From an uncultured Tateyamaria sp. (GTDB lineage Bacteria; Pseudomonadota; Alphaproteobacteria; Rhodobacterales; Rhodobacteraceae): DNA of 64,000 nt. The DNA lies in the NCBI RefSeq assembly GCF_947503705.1, contig NZ_CANNES010000012.1, forward strand, positions 1-64,000, read 5' to 3'. Below the pieces are notes generated by a model. It saw only the letters and a list, made by a program, of their open reading frames with translations, did not search any database and was not told the origin of the DNA. Shown here piece by piece: positions 25,854 through 34,412 of the stretch (position 1 is the first letter of the stretch; each line of letters starts with the position of its first letter). The translations under genes were made by a program, and so were the position numbers.

Positions 25854-26783
25854 TTAGGTATCCGCTGTCTTTTTCGCCGGGTCCGCAACCCGCATGACCG
25901 TCAGTCCCTTCGCCTCGGCCTTCTGCCCGAGGTTCAGTGCAACCCCGTTGCCGCCGAAGAGCACAACCCCGGTCGCGGCGAATTTGTCGTCCAGCATCTC
26001 GTCATTGCACTTGAACGGTGCCGCCCGGCCATGCGCAGACCAGCGCGGATCGAACCGCGCCTGCGCGACACCCCGTGCCCGCGCCCACCGGGCCGCGATC
26101 ATCTCGGCACCGTGCTTGCCCCCCTTATGGCAGAGGAAAATCGCTTGATTGCGGTTTTGCTTGATCCGCTCCCGGACCTTGTCGAGCGTCGAGAAGATGA
26201 CGTCGATATCGGTCCAGTCGGTCGCACCCGAGACGATCAGGGGAACGCCCTCGACTTTCGACCTCGCGGCCGTCTCGCGGTCGTGCTGCTCCAGGAGTTG
26301 TTTCGCTTCGAAGACGGCTCCCGTCTCCTGAGCTTTCGCGCTCGCCCGCGATCCTGCCGCCGGGATGAAGGCATGTCCGGTCTCGAATTCGTAGCACTCG
26401 GCCGCCGCTTCGCTCATCGCTTCGATGGCGCCGACGATCTCGCGCAAGTACAGAAACCGCGCCTGCGCCTCTTCGAGTGCGGTCTCGGCGATCTCCGAGC
26501 CGTCATGGGTCTTCGCCAGCGCGCCGATCTTGTCGGCAGTGCGATCCAGCTCTTTGCCGATTGCGATCTTGCGGCGCTGCAGGACCGTCGCGAGCCCGTG
26601 GGCCAGCGGTTCGATCTCGGCCTCCAGCCCAGTGTTCCGCAACTGGCCGAGCAGGGTCTCGAAGGTTTCCCGGATGATGCTGTCGGTCAGGATGTGATCC
26701 TCGGGGATCGGCAGGTGGGCATCCTTTTCGGTCAGCCCAAAGAGTTCAATGGTCTCGTAGGTGTTTGCTTGATCGTAAGCCAT
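25854..26783 (-). CDS. DUF2493 (SLOG-type) domain protein
   Basis: A 309-aa protein. The N-terminal two thirds are helical and acidic. The C-terminal third has IVSGATDWTDIDVIFSTLDKVRER and CHKGGKHGAEMIAARWARARGV, the pattern of DUF2493/YspA-like SLOG domains, a Rossmann-related fold proposed to bind nucleotide ligands. Such proteins are common on alphaproteobacterial plasmids with unknown function. The ATG at 26783 is preceded by GGAGAACCGAC. A terminator follows directly. Confidence 0.8.
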   Translation of the reverse strand: MAYDQANTYETIELFGLTEKDAHLPIPEDHILTDSIIRETFETLLGQLRNTGLEAEIEPLAHGLATVLQRRKIAIGKELDRTADKIGALAKTHDGSEIAETALEEAQARFLYLREIVGAIEAMSEAAAECYEFETGHAFIPAAGSRASAKAQETGAVFEAKQLLEQHDRETAARSKVEGVPLIVSGATDWTDIDVIFSTLDKVRERIKQNRNQAIFLCHKGGKHGAEMIAARWARARGVAQARFDPRWSAHGRAAPFKCNDEMLDDKFAATGVVLFGGNGVALNLGQKAEAKGLTVMRVADPAKKTADT

Positions 26784-27409
26784 GTCGGTTCTCCAGATGT
26801 TTGTCCGACCACCACGGGAGTGTGGTGGCATGGCCGTACGTCTGGTTTCCGAATCTGCCCGTGTCAGGGACGGCGCAGCCGCCGGCTTGCCGGGCGCAAA
26901 AGTTTTCTGCGCGCGACACCCGACACATGCGCTGCCTCACGCACAGGACCGCACCACGCCATAGCCCCCGCTCTCGCCGGAAAGTTTTGCGATCCTTGAG
27001 GCGGGCTGATTTGGGGGCCATCCGGAGGATATGCTTCCGCGCTCATGTGTGTGTGGTGTGTCGGTAGGTTTGCCGGACCCGAGCAGGCAAACGGACCGAC
27101 CGGACGCGGGAGGCGGATGGAGCGGCGGGATCGTTTTGGCCTCGGCCAAAACAGACCAGAGCGCAATCCGGCGGAGCGGCCGGGGAGGGACGTGCTCGCG
27201 AGGCGGGCAAACCGGGATGCCAAGCGAAACGCCGCGGTGAGGCCGCATGGCCGAATGCGCGACAGGCCAAGGGCCTGTTCTCCCATGTGACACGCGAAGC
27301 CGAACATGGGAGGCCGTCAGCCTATCTGTCCCTGCGCTGGCCTGAACCTGAACGCCATTGCCAACCGACTTCCGTCACGGTAGTCTATTGGAATACCAAA
27401 GGAGCCGAC
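26784..27409. other. Non-coding, hairpin-rich stretch
   Basis: No convincing gene is visible in 626 bases, although shadow frames exist. It contains the near-palindrome GTTTTGGCCTCGGCCAAAAC (27133-27152), a hairpin ACAGGCC-AAG-GGCCTGT (27262-27278) and CTCCCATGT/ACATGGGAG with a 15-base loop (27280-27312). Together these could be a replication, partition or transfer site or a structured leader. The last 40 bases hold the promoter and ribosome binding site of the antitoxin gene. Confidence 0.45.
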
Positions 27410-27685
27410 ATGAGCGTTCAGAAACAGACCGTCAGTTTTACGGATACCGCCTACGCCTTCGCGAAAGAACTGGTCGAGGCCGGGGAGTATCCGAACATGA
27501 GCGCGGCGGTCTCTGGAGAATTGGCGAAGGTCAAAGCAGAGCGTGAGCGGGAAAGGTCCGTTCTCGAGGCAGAACTGGAACGGCGTCTGTCACTGCCACT
27601 CGACCAGTGGGAACCGGTTGGCGAAGCGACGAAGGTGACTGGAAGTGCCCGAGAACATCTGGCTGCTTTGACGCAAAGAATCTGA
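27410..27685 (+). CDS. ParD-like antitoxin
   Basis: A 91-aa protein with a ribbon-helix-helix N-terminus (QKQTVSFTDTAYAFAKELVEAGEYPNMSAAV), characteristic of ParD/CopG-type antitoxins, and a charged C-terminal toxin-binding part. GGAG lies 5 bases before the ATG at 27410. The stop overlaps the toxin ATG (TGATG), so the pair is co-translated. It would neutralise the toxin and repress the operon. The flanking GGTA/TACC around 27390 could be part of an operator. Confidence 0.82.
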   Translation: MSVQKQTVSFTDTAYAFAKELVEAGEYPNMSAAVSGELAKVKAERERERSVLEAELERRLSLPLDQWEPVGEATKVTGSAREHLAALTQRI

Positions 27686-28017
27686 TGCACTTCGTCCGAC
27701 ACCCGTTCTTCGAGCGGGATCTCATCGGCATGGTGGATCACATTGTCGACGTGACAGATGGGGATTTTGCGGCAGCAGAGCGTCGCCTTGATGAAGTGGA
27801 TGTATTGTTGGATTCGATCGCGTCCAATCCAACCTCTGGTGTGCGACTGTCGGGGAAGCTCAATGGTTGGCTCGTGCGCCACGGTGGGTCCGGCCAACGC
27901 CTGACCATCGTGTTCAAACCAGATGTCGCAGTTGGTATCATCTATCTCGCGCTCGTTGCCTTTGGTGGGCGTGACTGGGTGAAACTGGCTTCGGCGCGAA
28001 AACAGTTTCAGGAATAG
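27685..28017 (+). CDS. RelE/ParE-family toxin
   Basis: A 110-aa protein with the ParE/RelE shape: an N-terminal helical hairpin (HPFFERDLIGMVDHIVDVTDGDFAAAERRLDEV) and a C-terminal sheet (GQRLTIVFKPDVAVGIIYLALVAFGGRDW). ParE-type toxins poison gyrase and RelE-type toxins cleave mRNA; the sequence here does not decide. With the antitoxin it would stabilise the element. It overlaps the antitoxin stop. Confidence 0.8.
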   Translation: MHFVRHPFFERDLIGMVDHIVDVTDGDFAAAERRLDEVDVLLDSIASNPTSGVRLSGKLNGWLVRHGGSGQRLTIVFKPDVAVGIIYLALVAFGGRDWVKLASARKQFQE

Positions 28018-28130
28018 CGACGGGTCGGCCAGTCAGGGCGACAGCCGCAGGTAACGCTGATCGCGCCCTACGCGTCAAAGCATTGATGGTCGCCGTTCGC
28101 GACATTACCCGTCAGTCCTGCCGAAACAGC

Positions 28131-28159
28131 AAAAGGGAGCCACGTTTCCGCGACTCCCT
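28131..28159 (-). terminator. Rho-independent terminator of the DUF736 gene
   Basis: On the minus strand AGGGAGTCGCG and CGTGGCTCCCT form an 11-bp stem (two wobbles) with a GAAA loop, followed by TTTTG. It lies about 60 bases after the DUF736 stop. Confidence 0.75.
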
Positions 28160-28218
28160 GCTCGGTTGGTCTGAGGCCCAACCGTCCTGCTCGATATGTC
28201 GTGACTTTCGGTCGGTGA

Positions 28219-28947
28219 TCAGGCGACCAGCGACAATCCGGCACCTTCGCTTTGCTCCCGCTCGCCATTGTCCACAAACGGGATAATCGAGAAGGTCTGA
28301 CCGCCGCGCTGCTCTTCGTTCTGCACGGCATTGACCCGCAGATCGCCATCAGGCGTGTTGATCAGGAGCGAGACATACTCGTTCCCGGTCCGCACGCTCT
28401 TGGCCATCCAGGCCGACCCGACGCGGATGGGCGTGCCTTTGGGCGAGCTGACCTCGATCCGGTAGTCGGGGTGGGTCTGCTCGGTCTTGTAGTCGTTCTC
28501 GATGAGCATGAACTCAAGATCGAACATCATGTTGGCGATGTAGCCGGAAAAGGCGTTGTCGGCGTCCATGGCCGTCAACTCGCCGGAGATCGACCCGGAC
28601 TTCATGGTGCCGGTGGAGACGAGCGGGATGATCTCGAACTGCCCGCTCTGCGCCTCGCGGGCTTCTTTCGACTGCACCGCATTGACGCGGAATGGTCCAA
28701 GGCCAACGTCGAGCTGCATGGAGATGTAGGGGTTGCCCGTGGTATTGCCAGTCTCGTTCCATGCGGTGCCGATACGCACTTTGCGGCCCGACTTGTTGAC
28801 GGCGGTCACGTCGAAGTCCGGGCTGCGCTCGGACATCTTCGGGCGGGTCTCCAACTGGATCGCGATGTCGAAGCGGCTGGAATGGATCATGCCGGTGTAA
28901 ACGGCATTTGCGGTGTCTGTGGTTTTGGTGAGCGTTCCTGCGAACAT
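28219..28947 (-). CDS. DUF736 protein with two tandem DUF736 domains
   Basis: A 242-aa protein. DUF736 proteins are usually about 100 aa. Here two copies are fused: FDIAIQLETR ... VRIGTAWNETGNTTGNPYISMQLDV ... FRVNAVQSKE in the first half, and FDLEFMLIEN ... IRVGSAWMAKSVRTGNEYVSLLINT ... LRVNAVQNEE in the second. The function is unknown; DUF736 genes are a hallmark of alphaproteobacterial conjugative plasmid backbones. GAGAAGG precedes the ATG at 28947. It is followed by a clear terminator and preceded by a copy of the leading-region repeat. Confidence 0.88.
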   Translation of the reverse strand: MFAGTLTKTTDTANAVYTGMIHSSRFDIAIQLETRPKMSERSPDFDVTAVNKSGRKVRIGTAWNETGNTTGNPYISMQLDVGLGPFRVNAVQSKEAREAQSGQFEIIPLVSTGTMKSGSISGELTAMDADNAFSGYIANMMFDLEFMLIENDYKTEQTHPDYRIEVSSPKGTPIRVGSAWMAKSVRTGNEYVSLLINTPDGDLRVNAVQNEEQRGGQTFSIIPFVDNGEREQSEGAGLSLVA

Positions 28948-29026
28948 AGGATGTTCCTTCTCTGGATTGCCCGGGCCCTATCTTCCGATCAGTGCCCGGT
29001 GGTTTGCTTTTCGACCCCTCGTGGGA

Positions 29027-29569
29027 TCACACTTTCCCAAAGCCCTCTTTCCTTTCCGCTCTGCTATCGCAGCTTGCACTGGCGTTGGTGGAGATGTGCG
29101 ATGCTGGCTCCCGAGCAAGGATCTCTTCCTTCTGCCCACGTGAGGCCATCCAGTCCCGCGATCCCAGAATGGTACGACCGGAGGACACGGCTGCGATCCA
29201 CGCCTCCCGTGGATCGCCGCAGGGTTCACTGGATGTCCGATCAATACGTCCATTGGCCATCCACGGTTCAGGCACGATGCGCATGAACCAGTCGGCCAGG
29301 CTCGGGATGCGGCCCTGGCAGTCTTCCTTGACATGCTGCTCGCCGATCCAGCGAACTGGGATCACCCGGCCCGCGGAGTTCGTGAGTGTCTGGCCGAAGA
29401 CCCGTTCGGCTTCGAAAATGCCTTGGGTGTGATGCCGCAGGGCGCGGTGCGTGAAGAGGGCGAGATGCTCTTTGGAGGCGTCCATCCAATCGTGAATGCC
29501 TTGATAGTCAGACGGGTCACCGCCGAACTTACGGGCGGAGCTTTCGGCGTGATGGAAGGGATGGGCCAT
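29027..29569 (-). CDS. DUF6915 family protein with long C-terminal extension
   Basis: A 180-aa protein. Residues 1 to about 100 (MAHPFHHAESSARKFGGDPSDYQGIHDWMD, HLALFTHRALRHHTQGIFEAERVFG, PVRWIGEQHVKED) match the DUF6915 pattern, rich in His and probably metal-binding. The family normally ends soon after the WFMRI block. Here about 75 low-complexity residues follow, and the last of them (ERKEGFGKV) is a translation of the intergenic repeat at 29036-29057, so the ancestral stop has probably been lost. AAGGACTCTGAC precedes the ATG at 29569. Confidence 0.75.
   Translation of the reverse strand: MAHPFHHAESSARKFGGDPSDYQGIHDWMDASKEHLALFTHRALRHHTQGIFEAERVFGQTLTNSAGRVIPVRWIGEQHVKEDCQGRIPSLADWFMRIVPEPWMANGRIDRTSSEPCGDPREAWIAAVSSGRTILGSRDWMASRGQKEEILAREPASHISTNASASCDSRAERKEGFGKV
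29036..29057 (-). repeat. Leading-region repeat, copy 1 (diverged)
   Basis: The minus strand reads GGAAAGGAAAGAGGGCTTTG, matching the core GGGAAAGYGGGCTT of the copies at 30021, 37857 and 38350 with few changes. It lies upstream of the DUF736 gene, within the extended end of the DUF6915 frame. Confidence 0.55.
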
Positions 29570-29570
29570 G

Positions 29571-29957
29571 TCAGAGTCCTTCGTCATAGCTGTGCGAGCA
29601 TTCGACATAGCGGTCCGCATGATCGAGCGTGATGCTGTCGGCGATGATGTCCCAGGTGAGCGTGCCATAGCCCCCTTCGTTGTTCTCGAAGCCGGGATGC
29701 TGGTTGTAGGCAACGGACCAGGCGAAGTCCTCGAGTTTGCGATTGAGGTCTTCGTCCAGCGTCATCTCGTTTGGCTGCAGGGTGATGTCTTCGACATTGC
29801 CGGAGTCGCCGTAGCCTTCATATTCTGCGATCACTTGCGCGACACCAAGGACACGAAGTGCAACGATGAGTTCGGCGCGCGCGGCTTTGAGAGCCGCCTC
29901 GCGCTCCATACGCCATTTCTCCATCATCTCCGCATAGTCAATCTGGGGATTTGTCAT
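29571..29957 (-). CDS. DUF6878 family protein
   Basis: A 128-aa acidic soluble protein. The N-terminal helix (MEKWRMEREAALKAARAELIVALRVLG) followed by VIAEYEGYGDSGNVEDI and a tail ending in ADRYVECSHSYDEGL is the pattern I associate with DUF6878, a family of unknown function on rhodobacterial plasmids. AAGGACCTGACCG lies before the ATG. The stop is two bases from the DUF6915 start, so the two are co-transcribed. Confidence 0.78.
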   Translation of the reverse strand: MTNPQIDYAEMMEKWRMEREAALKAARAELIVALRVLGVAQVIAEYEGYGDSGNVEDITLQPNEMTLDEDLNRKLEDFAWSVAYNQHPGFENNEGGYGTLTWDIIADSITLDHADRYVECSHSYDEGL

Positions 29958-30020
29958 CGGTCAGGTCCTTCTCAAGAGGGTTTGATACGCGGGACAGCAA
30001 ACCGCTCTCCCACGCACCCT

Positions 30021-30043
30021 GACCCGAAGCCCACTTTCCCTTT
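30021..30043 (-). repeat. Leading-region repeat, copy 2
   Basis: The minus strand reads AAAGGGAAAGTGGGCTTCGG, directly after the stop of the 1420-aa gene and 65-85 bases before the DUF6878 start. It shares 20 of 23 or more positions with the copy at 38350-38372. Confidence 0.65.
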
Positions 30044-33000
30044 CAGGCGGCGCGATCCGCCTCTTCGGGAGACGCGCCGGTGATCCGTCTGAGGATCCCG
30101 GCGCTGTCGACACCGTCCCCATGGGGCAGGAACACCCGCAGCTGGAAGGCGATGATCTCGGTGAAGCACCCTGCGGCCTTCAGGGCATCGATGGCCCCGC
30201 GATCGGCCCCTTCGATCTCGAAGCGCACATCTCCCGCGACCCGATGGCGGACAAGCGACAGCCCACGACCCAGATCGACCGGCTGTGTGGACCCCCGCAC
30301 CGCTGTCAGCATGTCCTCGACCGACTTCGGCGCCCCGACCATGAACCGCGCGCGGAGCGCCGCCGCGCCATCCTCACTGACCGTGCGCCCGATCATGCTC
30401 GGATAGCCTTCCGGCGTGACCCGATAGATGCGCTCATTGCCCGACGGAATGTCCTTCCAGATCGGCAGAAGAAGACCCGTGAGGAGGTACAGCCGCGTGG
30501 TGATCGTCTTCGGCAGGCTGTCGGCTTCACCGTCCCACAGGCGACGAAACTCACGCTTGCCAATTACTTCCCACGCTGACGCTTCAAACTTCGTTTCTTC
30601 GAGATAGGAGGAGCCTGCCGGCCGCACGAGTTTCCGCATCAGCGTGACGATATCCTCGTCGTGGAACTGCATGGGCCGGGCTGACAGAAGCGCGGCCCGC
30701 CCGGATGCCCGGTTGACCATGGGCACCTTGCTGGCATGGCGCTCCAGAGCGGCATCCGCGCTCAGAATATGCACGGGATCGGTGACATCCAGTCCGATGA
30801 TCCGCGTGACCGCGCCAGATTTCGGGCAGGTCCAGAGATCTTCGGCCGAGACCTGTTCGATCCGCTCGCCGCGCAAGGTTTCGACGCCCAGATCGAGCGT
30901 GCCGGCGGCGCGGGCGCGTTCGGTCTGATCGCTGATGCGCGCCGTGAATTCTTCGAAGAGCGCGTTCTGCATGTGGATCGGCAAGGCAAGGACGCGGTTC
31001 AGGAAGCGCTGGATCGGCGGCAGGTCCTCGAGCAGCACGCCATCCTTGTCGATCAGACGCAGCGCCGTCCAGTCCGTGAAGGTCTCGTAATCCATCGCTG
31101 CGGCGCGACCCGCGGCGAGATCGGCGTAGTAACCTCGGAGCGCCGCCCGCGCGATCGGACTTTCGAGATTATCCTCCGCGCGGAACATGCCCTGCGCACC
31201 AGTCTCGCGTTGTCCCTTGGTGAGCGCCCCGAGCTGGTCCAGCCGCCGCGCGATCGTCGAGGTGAAGCGCTTCTCGCCATGAACATCCGACGTGCAGACA
31301 CGGAAGAACGGGGCCGACACCTGCGCCGAGCGGTGCGTCCGCCCGAGCCCCTGGATCGCCGCATCGGCGCGCCAGCCCGGCTCGAGCAAATAGTGGCGCC
31401 GCCGCTTCTGGTTCTTCGCAGTTTCCGCCGCGTGGTAGGACCGGCCCGTTCCGCCCGCATCGGAGAAAATCAGGATGTTCTTCTCGCCGTCCATGAAGGC
31501 TGCTGTTTCGGAAGAGTTGCTGCTGGCGGCGCGCTTTTCGATGTAGAGGGCACCGTCGGAGGACTTGAGCGGACGGATCGAGCGCCCGGTAACTTCGGCC
31601 ACGGCTTCGTCGCCAAAGGCCCAGATGATCTGATCGAGCGCCGAGAGGATCGGCGCGAGGGACATCAACTCCACCATCGCTTCTTCGCGCAGCTGAAATG
31701 CTTCGCGCGAGACCACCAACTGCCCATCGGCATCGCGCAGCGGTTCGGCCACGATGTTGCCGTCGATCTCGACGAGCTTCTGGGCGTGGATCGGGAAAGC
31801 CTGTTCCAGATAGCTCAGCACATAGTCTCGCGGCGTCAGCGCTCCTTCGACCAGCGCGTCCTCGGGGTCCATCGCCTCTAGGCGGCGTTTCAGAAGGCTC
31901 TCGCCCGTGGAGACTACCTGGACAACGCAGGCATGGCCCGCTGCACGATCGGCGCGCATCGCGTCGATCACACTTGGCGCTTTCATCCCCATCAGAAGGT
32001 GATTGAAGAAGCGTTGTTTTGTGCTTTCGAACCGCGACTTGGCTGAGGCCTTTGCGGCTGAGGCATTCGTCTCGCCAGCGGTATCATTGACGCTGGTCGC
32101 GGTGAGCGCGGCTTCAAGGTTCTGGTGGATCGTGCGGAACGCGCCTGCATACGCATCGTAGATCTCGATCTGTGCCGGTGTCAGCGCATGTTCGAGCACA
32201 TCGTATTCTACGCCGTCGAAGCTGAGCGCGCGGGCGGTGTAGAGACCGAGCGTCTTCAGATCGCGGGCGACCACCTCCATCGCTGCGACGCCACCGGCTT
32301 CCATGGCGGAGACAAAGCTCTCCCGGCTCGGGAAGGGATACTCGGGTCCCTGCCCCCAAAGACCGAGGCGCGAAGCATAGGCCAGGTTGTGCACGCTCGT
32401 GGCTCCTGTCGCCGAGATGTAGAAAACCCGCGCCCGTGGTGATGCGAGTTGCAGGCGCAACCCGGCAAGGCCCTGCTGCGAGGGTTTGGCACCCCGGCCC
32501 GCCTCGGACCCCGCGGCGTTCTGCATCGCATGGGCCTCGTCGAAGGCGAGGACGCCGTCAAACGCGCCGCCCATCCAGCCAAGGATTTGGCTGAGGCGCG
32601 TGGTGCCGCATTTGCCTGCGGAGCGCAGCGTTGCGTAGGTGACGAAGAGGATACCGTCACCCATGCCGATGGGCTGATCAGGTTTCCACTTGGAGAGCGG
32701 CTGGATGTCGGCGGGTGAGCCGCCGAGATAGGTCCAGTCGCGGACCGCGTCCTCGATGAGCGTGGCGCATTTCGAGATCCAGACCGCTTTTCGACGACCC
32801 GCGAGCCAGTTCACGAGAATGAGCCCCGCGCATTCCCGGCCCTTGCCGCATCCGGTCCCGTCTCCGAGGAAATAGCCAAGTCGGTAGGGTTGCGCCTCCG
32901 GGTCCTCGTCTGCGCGCGTGAGCTTGGACTGGTCCTCATCAACGGTGAAGCGACCAGGTAGATCGCGCGCATGGGCGTCGTTCGCCATGATGATCGTTTC

Positions 33001-34305
33001 GAGCTGCGCCTCGGAAAGGTGCCCCTCCTCGATCAGGCGCGCGGGCAAGCGCAAGGCATCGGCATTGGCGGCCGAGGGCAGTGGCGGTGCGACCGAGGCC
33101 ATGGCGATGCTCTCGACCAGCGGAGTGGGATGTTCCTGCGCGCCTGCGATTTCGATCCGCTGCGGGCGGTAGCGTGCGTAGATGTCTGACACGGGCACGT
33201 TGTCACGCGGAGCCGCAAGTTGGGTGAAAGTGAGCGGCCGCACTGCGTGAGTGGGTCGGGTGGTCGGGCGCTGTTTCGCGGGGGACTGCCGCTGCTTCAG
33301 CGGCTGTGCGCTCGCTTGGGCATTTTTTTGAGGAATGACGTGTCGGAGCTGTTGTTGCGCAATCAGGACCGGACGGTTTATTGCGATCTCGTCGACGTAT
33401 CGCTGGCCCTCCTCGAGCGTCTCGACCGAAGTTCGGATCATCTCGACCTCGTCAGCGACTTTGTCGAAAACCATGAGCTGTGTGTCGACGCTAGTCCCGA
33501 GCTTTCGATAGATATGACCTGGAATCGTGAGTGCGAGACGCGGCGTGACGATCCGCGTTGCGCGCGTCCAATGGGCGTTATCGCGTCCGGGTGTGAAGCT
33601 GGTTGGCATGACGGCAACCAAACGCCCGCCCGGCGCCAGCCGTTTGGCCGCCGCGATCAGATGCTTCGCCGCGATATGTTTGTCGTTCGACCGATCAACC
33701 GATGACGCGAAAGGCGGGTTCATCACGATGAGCGATGGAGAAAGAGTAGGCGGCAGCAGATCGTCGATATGTTCTGCGTCATGCTCGGTGGTCGTTGTCT
33801 CGAAGACGATTTCCAGAAGTGCTCTGCGAAAGGGATCGACTTCATTGAGGAAAAGCTTCGCGCCTGCTCGGGCTGCAAAAGCGGCGAGCGCCCCGGTGCC
33901 GGCCGATGGCTCGAGGACAAGCTCGCCCTTGCGGATACCTGCTGCCTGGACCGCCAAGGCCGCATAGGACAGCGGTGTCGAAAACTGTTGTAGACGGATT
34001 TGCTGCTCGGACCGGCGTGTCTCAGAAAGAAGACGCGACGCGAGTGTTGCGGTAAGGGTCGCGTCATCCACGTGATGTTCGCGGCAAACCTCTGCCACCG
34101 CAGCGGCCTGCATCATGTCGTAAGCCATGCGCCAATCCCACACACCGCTCGCATCACTGCGGCCGAAGCTCTCTCGCATGAACCGCGCAAGCGTCGAGCT
34201 CTTCAGCGGTTCTTGCCGGATCGTCGCACCGATGTGGGCGAGGGCATCCTTCAGTTCCCGCTTCGTCGGAATAGAATGTGTTTTGCGTGCGGCTGCACCA
34301 TCCAT
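30043..34305 (-). CDS. Methyltransferase/strawberry-notch-like helicase fusion (DarB-like)
   Basis: A 1420-aa protein. The N-terminal adenine-type methyltransferase has motif I EPSAGTG (132-138) and catalytic motif NPPF (196-199). A strawberry-notch-type SF2 NTPase follows, with Walker A-like GDGTGCGKG near residue 486, DEAH in AFDEAHAM near 588 and SATGATSVHNL as motif III. The C-terminal helicase half has the arginine-finger-like GLGRTHRSAQ near residue 988. Phage P1 DarB, which shields incoming DNA from restriction, has the same methylase-plus-helicase build. An anti-restriction role during conjugation is therefore a reasonable inference, not shown here. GAGAGG precedes the ATG. Confidence 0.88.
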   Translation of the reverse strand: MDGAAARKTHSIPTKRELKDALAHIGATIRQEPLKSSTLARFMRESFGRSDASGVWDWRMAYDMMQAAAVAEVCREHHVDDATLTATLASRLLSETRRSEQQIRLQQFSTPLSYAALAVQAAGIRKGELVLEPSAGTGALAAFAARAGAKLFLNEVDPFRRALLEIVFETTTTEHDAEHIDDLLPPTLSPSLIVMNPPFASSVDRSNDKHIAAKHLIAAAKRLAPGGRLVAVMPTSFTPGRDNAHWTRATRIVTPRLALTIPGHIYRKLGTSVDTQLMVFDKVADEVEMIRTSVETLEEGQRYVDEIAINRPVLIAQQQLRHVIPQKNAQASAQPLKQRQSPAKQRPTTRPTHAVRPLTFTQLAAPRDNVPVSDIYARYRPQRIEIAGAQEHPTPLVESIAMASVAPPLPSAANADALRLPARLIEEGHLSEAQLETIIMANDAHARDLPGRFTVDEDQSKLTRADEDPEAQPYRLGYFLGDGTGCGKGRECAGLILVNWLAGRRKAVWISKCATLIEDAVRDWTYLGGSPADIQPLSKWKPDQPIGMGDGILFVTYATLRSAGKCGTTRLSQILGWMGGAFDGVLAFDEAHAMQNAAGSEAGRGAKPSQQGLAGLRLQLASPRARVFYISATGATSVHNLAYASRLGLWGQGPEYPFPSRESFVSAMEAGGVAAMEVVARDLKTLGLYTARALSFDGVEYDVLEHALTPAQIEIYDAYAGAFRTIHQNLEAALTATSVNDTAGETNASAAKASAKSRFESTKQRFFNHLLMGMKAPSVIDAMRADRAAGHACVVQVVSTGESLLKRRLEAMDPEDALVEGALTPRDYVLSYLEQAFPIHAQKLVEIDGNIVAEPLRDADGQLVVSREAFQLREEAMVELMSLAPILSALDQIIWAFGDEAVAEVTGRSIRPLKSSDGALYIEKRAASSNSSETAAFMDGEKNILIFSDAGGTGRSYHAAETAKNQKRRRHYLLEPGWRADAAIQGLGRTHRSAQVSAPFFRVCTSDVHGEKRFTSTIARRLDQLGALTKGQRETGAQGMFRAEDNLESPIARAALRGYYADLAAGRAAAMDYETFTDWTALRLIDKDGVLLEDLPPIQRFLNRVLALPIHMQNALFEEFTARISDQTERARAAGTLDLGVETLRGERIEQVSAEDLWTCPKSGAVTRIIGLDVTDPVHILSADAALERHASKVPMVNRASGRAALLSARPMQFHDEDIVTLMRKLVRPAGSSYLEETKFEASAWEVIGKREFRRLWDGEADSLPKTITTRLYLLTGLLLPIWKDIPSGNERIYRVTPEGYPSMIGRTVSEDGAAALRARFMVGAPKSVEDMLTAVRGSTQPVDLGRGLSLVRHRVAGDVRFEIEGADRGAIDALKAAGCFTEIIAFQLRVFLPHGDGVDSAGILRRITGASPEEADRAA

Positions 34306-34342
34306 CGGCTCGTCCTCTCATGTCAGATTGAAGGTCTGACAG

Positions 34343-34367
34343 GACAAAACGCCCACTCTGCGCTTTT
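34343..34367 (-). repeat. Leading-region repeat, copy 3 (most diverged)
   Basis: The minus strand reads AAAAGCGCAGAGTGGGCG then TTTTGTC, in the same place relative to the start of the 1420-aa gene as the other copies have to theirs. Only GTGGGC and the flanking purines are kept, so assignment to the family is tentative. Confidence 0.35.
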
Positions 34368-34412
34368 GAGGAGGCAGCGTGGGCGTGAGTAAATAACGAT
34401 TAAGCTGGCCAT

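Noticed and set aside
27380-27400. GGTA...TACC around the antitoxin promoter as a defined operator
   Set aside because: A four-base inverted repeat is too short to claim.
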